Shown: positions 61,601 to 64,000 of the stretch, piece after piece
Layout: each line of letters opens with the position of its first letter
How positions within the stretch are numbered: the first letter of the stretch is position 1
Assembly: GCF_900169785.1 (NCBI RefSeq)
Contig: NZ_FWER01000017.1
Coordinates: 106,953 to 170,952 of the forward strand
DNA: 64,000 nucleotides
Source: Rhizobium sullae
GTDB lineage: Bacteria; Pseudomonadota; Alphaproteobacteria; Rhizobiales; Rhizobiaceae
Reading direction: 5' to 3'
Translations under genes and position numbers: made by a program
The notes under the pieces: model-generated
Told to the model about the DNA's origin: nothing
The model's input: the letters and a program-made list of their open reading frames with translations, nothing else
Databases searched by the model: none

Positions 61601-61934
61601 AGGCCTCCTCAGGTCGCTTAGTTACTTGGCATCATCCGCCGATCTCGACCGCGAACAGGTAAGCGAGGTGGAAGACCAAAGGCATACCGCACTCGTCAGG
61701 CGCTTCATCGACCTGGCCGAGCCGGCGTTTCTTCATGCCTATTTCGGAGTGATCGACAACGCGCGCGAACTCGACATTCCGAGCAATTCGCGCGGTCGCA
61801 TCCTCGATCTTTTCCTGCTGGAGAAGGCGGCTTACGAGATCGCATACGAAGCGCGGAACCGACCCAACTGGCTGGCGTTGCCGCTTGGCGGTCTTTCTGC
61901 CATCGCGTCGAGACTGCTGGAGAAGGTCGCATGA
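58620..61934 (+). CDS. treS: Trehalose synthase fused to maltokinase (TreS-Pep2)
   Basis: TreS interconverts trehalose and maltose; maltokinase phosphorylates maltose to maltose-1-phosphate for GlgE. The 1104 residues have a GH13 domain at about 20-560 with WYKDAVIYQLHIKSFFDADG, nucleophile Asp221 in GFRLDAIPYL, Glu263 in LLAEANQWPED and Asp329 in RNHDELTL. The C-terminal domain from about 580 has LPAYLGKRRWFAGKGE, typical of maltokinase, then IRNHGDFHLGQILV and IIDFEGEPAR as the kinase active site. A strong GGGAGG site precedes it, 15 bases after glgE. It makes the GlgE substrate in one polypeptide. Confidence 0.95.
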   Translation: MDVATSRSQTQTETQTSTQDSDPHWYKDAVIYQLHIKSFFDADGDGIGDFKGLHEKLDHIASLGANVIWLLPFFPSPRLDDGYDIADYTNVSPDYGTMEEFEAFVEAAHQRGLRVVIELVINHTSDQHLWFQRARHAPPGSPERDFYVWSDTDQKFPETRIIFLDTEKSNWTWDPVAGAYYWHRFYSHQPDLNFDNPLVLEELLNVMRLWLETGIDGFRLDAIPYLVEREGTINENLPETHAILKKIRAALESTHPGRMLLAEANQWPEDTSDYFGDGDECHMAFHFPLMPRMYMAIAKEDRFPITDIMRQTPEIPESCQWAIFLRNHDELTLEMVTDDERDYLWNIYAADRRARINLGIRRRLAPLMERDRRRVELMNALLLSMPGTPVIYYGDEIGMGDNIYLGDRDGVRTPMQWSPDRNGGFSKANPARLVLPLIMDPLYGYEAVNVEAQGADAHSLLNWTRHMLALRNKHSAFGRGSLRFLKPGNRKILAYLREYQGETILCVANLSRLPQAVELDLANFAGYVPIELTGMSPFPPIGQLTYLLTLPPYGFFWFQLCQDTDGPAWRAEPPEQMQDMVTMVVRRDLQELLDEPRLSGTLSNEVLPAYLGKRRWFAGKGERLRHASLISAMPFPFAGNILFGELEAELDARNETYLLPLAVSWDDSQPSALVQQLALARLRQGRRVGFLTDGFAMEGLARGIIRGLCERAVIAGRAGKLEFLGTAQLDCTSVNDEMQVRWLSAEQSNSSLIVGDMAMVKLIRHILPGVHPEVEMTRHLTSVGYANTAQLLGEVAHIAPDGSRYTLIIVQKAIRNQGDAWNWMLANLRRSIDEVVVTGIDGKAADEHFQPLVEFAATVGKRLGELHVALAQPTEDEAFKPADITDEDAASWANAVREQIRDSLVMLEASGDSLAPALAKQIVSLTQLREPLLNTVDDLAKAAVGTLMIRNHGDFHLGQILVAEGDAYIIDFEGEPARDLAKRRAKANPLRDVAGLLRSLSYLASSADLDREQVSEVEDQRHTALVRRFIDLAEPAFLHAYFGVIDNARELDIPSNSRGRILDLFLLEKAAYEIAYEARNRPNWLALPLGGLSAIASRLLEKVA

Positions 61935-64000
61935 GATACGAGCGCACAGACTTGATGACCGGTACTGTCGAAGAGGGCCTTCAGGCTCTCGTCGAAGGCC
62001 GTCACGGTGATCCATTCTCGATCCTTGGACGCCACCAGTACGGCGATTTTGCGGTCGTAAGGGCGTTGTTACCCGGGGCGGCATCGGTCGACCTCGTCGA
62101 GGCTGACACCGGCCACGTGCTGACGAGACTTGAGACGATTCATGAGGGTGGTCTTTTTGCCGGGGCGATCGGCGACACGACGAGTTACCTCTTTCGCATC
62201 AACTGGCCGGATGCCGTGCAGGAGACGGAGGATCCTTATTTCTTCGGTTTATTGCTCGGCGAGCTTGACCTGCATCTGATCTCTCAGGGCACCCACTATG
62301 ATCTCGGCCGTACGCTCGGCGCCATTCCGATGGAAATCGATGGCATCCAGGGCGTGCGTTTTTGCCTGTGGGCACCCAGTGCACGGCGGGTTTCGGTGGT
62401 TGGCGACTTCAACAGTTGGGATGGTCGCCGACATCCGATGCGACTGCGTCCGTCAGCCGGCGTATGGGAGATCTTCATCCCGCGCCTGACGCAGGGGGAA
62501 CGCTACAAGTTCGAGTTACTTGACGCCAACGGCAATCTGTTGCCGCAAAAAGCCGACCCGGTTGCCCGTGCCAGCGAGGCTGCGCCCTCCACGGCTTCGG
62601 TCGTCGCGTCCTCGAAACCCTTCCGCTGGAGCGATGAAGACTGGATGCGTGCTCACCGCGCCGACCGCGCACTCGAAGGTGCAATTTCAGTCTACGAGGT
62701 GCATCTCGGATCTTGGCTTAAGATCACTGAGGAGGCAAACCGGCCGCTCGACTGGGTCGAGCTCAGCCAGAGGCTGGTCCCCTATGCTCGAGATCTCGGC
62801 TTTACGCACATCGAACTGTTGCCGATCATGGAACATCCGTTCGGAGGCTCTTGGGGCTATCAGCCCCTTGGCCTTTTTGCTCCAACCGGCCGCTATGGCA
62901 TGCCGGATGACTTCGCCTATTTCGTCGACCGCTGCCATGCCGCGGGCATTGGCATCATCCTCGATTGGGTACCGGCGCATTTTCCAGCCGATGTCTGGGG
63001 GCTCGCCCGCTTCGACGGCACCGCGCTCTATGAGCATGAGGACCCACGGGAGGGATTCCACAAGGATTGGAACACCCTGATCTACAACCTCGGGCGCAAC
63101 GAGGTCAAAGGGTTCCTGATCGCCAGTGCACTCGAATGGCTGGAGCACTATCACGTCGACGGTCTGCGCGTCGATGCGGTCGCCTCGATGCTTTACCGCG
63201 ACTACAGCCGCAACGAGGGCGAATGGATACCCAACAAATACGGCGGGCGGGAGAACCTCGAGGCGGTGGAATTCTTCAAACATCTGAACAGTATCATCCA
63301 TCATCGGTGCCCGCATGCCTTTACGGCGGCCGAAGAGTCGACCGCCTGGCCGGGGGTTACGAAGCGGCCCGAAGACGGCGGCCTTGGCTTTGATTTCAAG
63401 TGGAACATGGGCTGGATGCACGACACGCTGCATTATATGCAGGCGGATCCAGTCTACCGCAAATACGATCATGCGGCGATGACGTTTGGCATGATCTATG
63501 CTTATTCCGAACGCTTCATGCTGCCGCTTTCCCATGACGAGGTGGTGCACGGCAAGGGTTCGCTGCTCGCAAAGATGCCCGGCGATCATTGGCAGCGGCT
63601 TGCCAATCTGCGCGCCTATTACGGGTTCATGTGGGGTCATCCAGGCAAGAAACTGCTTTTCATGGGTTGCGAGCTTGCCCAGGAGAGCGAATGGAGCCAC
63701 GATGGTTCCGTTCATTGGGACCTGCTCGACAACCCAGCTCATGCAGGTATCCAGCGGTTGATCGGCGACCTCAACAGGCTTTATGCGCGAGAGCCGGCGC
63801 TGCAGTTCGGTGACGTTCATGCAGCTGGCTTCGAATGGGCAGCCGCCGACGATGCGGAAAACTCCGTCTACGGCATGCTTCGCAGTTCGAGCGACCGCTC
63901 GTCGCTGATGCTGATTATGTCCAATCTCACGCCTGTTCCGCGGGACGGCTATCGTGTCGGCGTGCCGAGGGAGGGGCGCTGGGAGGTGGTGCTCAATACG
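61931..64000 (+). CDS. glgB: 1,4-alpha-glucan branching enzyme (3' partial)
   Basis: GlgB adds alpha-1,6 branches to glucan. The ATG at 61931 overlaps the treS stop as ATGA, so translation is coupled. About 690 residues are visible; the gene runs off the right edge, probably 40-50 residues short of its end. An N-terminal GlgB domain and CBM48 (VRFCLWAPSARRVSVVGDFN) precede the GH13 core: YEVHLGSW, HIELLPIMEHPFGGSWGYQ, DGLRVDAVASMLYRDY (nucleophile), AEESTAWPGV (acid/base) and LPLSHDEVVHGKGS. It completes the route from trehalose to branched glucan. Confidence 0.96.
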   Translation, partial: MRYERTDLMTGTVEEGLQALVEGRHGDPFSILGRHQYGDFAVVRALLPGAASVDLVEADTGHVLTRLETIHEGGLFAGAIGDTTSYLFRINWPDAVQETEDPYFFGLLLGELDLHLISQGTHYDLGRTLGAIPMEIDGIQGVRFCLWAPSARRVSVVGDFNSWDGRRHPMRLRPSAGVWEIFIPRLTQGERYKFELLDANGNLLPQKADPVARASEAAPSTASVVASSKPFRWSDEDWMRAHRADRALEGAISVYEVHLGSWLKITEEANRPLDWVELSQRLVPYARDLGFTHIELLPIMEHPFGGSWGYQPLGLFAPTGRYGMPDDFAYFVDRCHAAGIGIILDWVPAHFPADVWGLARFDGTALYEHEDPREGFHKDWNTLIYNLGRNEVKGFLIASALEWLEHYHVDGLRVDAVASMLYRDYSRNEGEWIPNKYGGRENLEAVEFFKHLNSIIHHRCPHAFTAAEESTAWPGVTKRPEDGGLGFDFKWNMGWMHDTLHYMQADPVYRKYDHAAMTFGMIYAYSERFMLPLSHDEVVHGKGSLLAKMPGDHWQRLANLRAYYGFMWGHPGKKLLFMGCELAQESEWSHDGSVHWDLLDNPAHAGIQRLIGDLNRLYAREPALQFGDVHAAGFEWAAADDAENSVYGMLRSSSDRSSLMLIMSNLTPVPRDGYRVGVPREGRWEVVLNT

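Overview
The window looks like a Rhizobium/Agrobacterium-clade alphaproteobacterium. The evidence is high GC and GC3, a full pca (protocatechuate) operon with its divergent LysR regulator PcaQ, SyrB-like regulators, a CyaC-type redox adenylate cyclase, a CIRCE-controlled groESL copy and a GlgE/TreS/GlgB module. I saw no tRNA, rRNA or CRISPR array. It could be chromosome or a large replicon; accessory-type genes at 43-53 kb are compatible with either.

Layout. 0-5.2 kb: a clipped receiver-domain gene, then the leftward cytochrome bo3 ubiquinol oxidase operon cyoABCD with a SURF1 assembly factor. 5.5-6.9 kb: a divergent MHS-type permease. 6.9-20.1 kb: one long leftward run. It encodes an oligopeptide-type ABC importer (ATPase, Tat-exported binding protein, two permeases), three glycosyltransferases, a very unusual ABC-exporter-like protein whose ATPase motifs are all lost, and a cyclic-nucleotide-binding protein. 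20.2-30.7 kb: three different nucleotide-cyclase-fold proteins (a soluble one, a DUF3095 protein and CyaC) interleaved with a nucleotide-sugar dehydrogenase, two methyltransferases, a GT4 glycosyltransferase, a NodB-type deacetylase and an MBL hydrolase. Taken together, 7-31 kb reads as a surface-glycan locus mixed with cyclic-nucleotide signalling genes; that functional link is inference.

31-43.3 kb: a decayed SDR dehydrogenase, a GNAT acetyltransferase, a LivKHMGF-type ABC importer and the pca genes pcaDCHG, an acyltransferase gene, and pcaB, with divergent pcaQ. PcaQ-box-like sites lie before both pcaD and the importer binding protein, so uptake and ring cleavage probably form one protocatechuate regulon. 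43.3-52.7 kb: an accessory stretch with small rhizobial genes (DUF2277, DUF2934, DUF1488), two related SyrB-type proteins, an MFS drug exporter, a VOC protein, a GT14 glycosyltransferase, and remnants of a RES toxin, a recombinase-like gene and an ATP-dependent DNA ligase. 52.9-55 kb: groES-groEL under a CIRCE element. 55.4 kb to the right edge: glgE, a treS-maltokinase fusion and a truncated glgB, which would convert trehalose through maltose-1-phosphate into branched alpha-glucan.

The most unusual item is the 904-residue ABC-like protein at 7515-10229. It lacks the Walker A lysine, both Walker B acids, the signature SGG and the H-loop histidine, and it carries a large insertion with repeated Q-loop-like segments.
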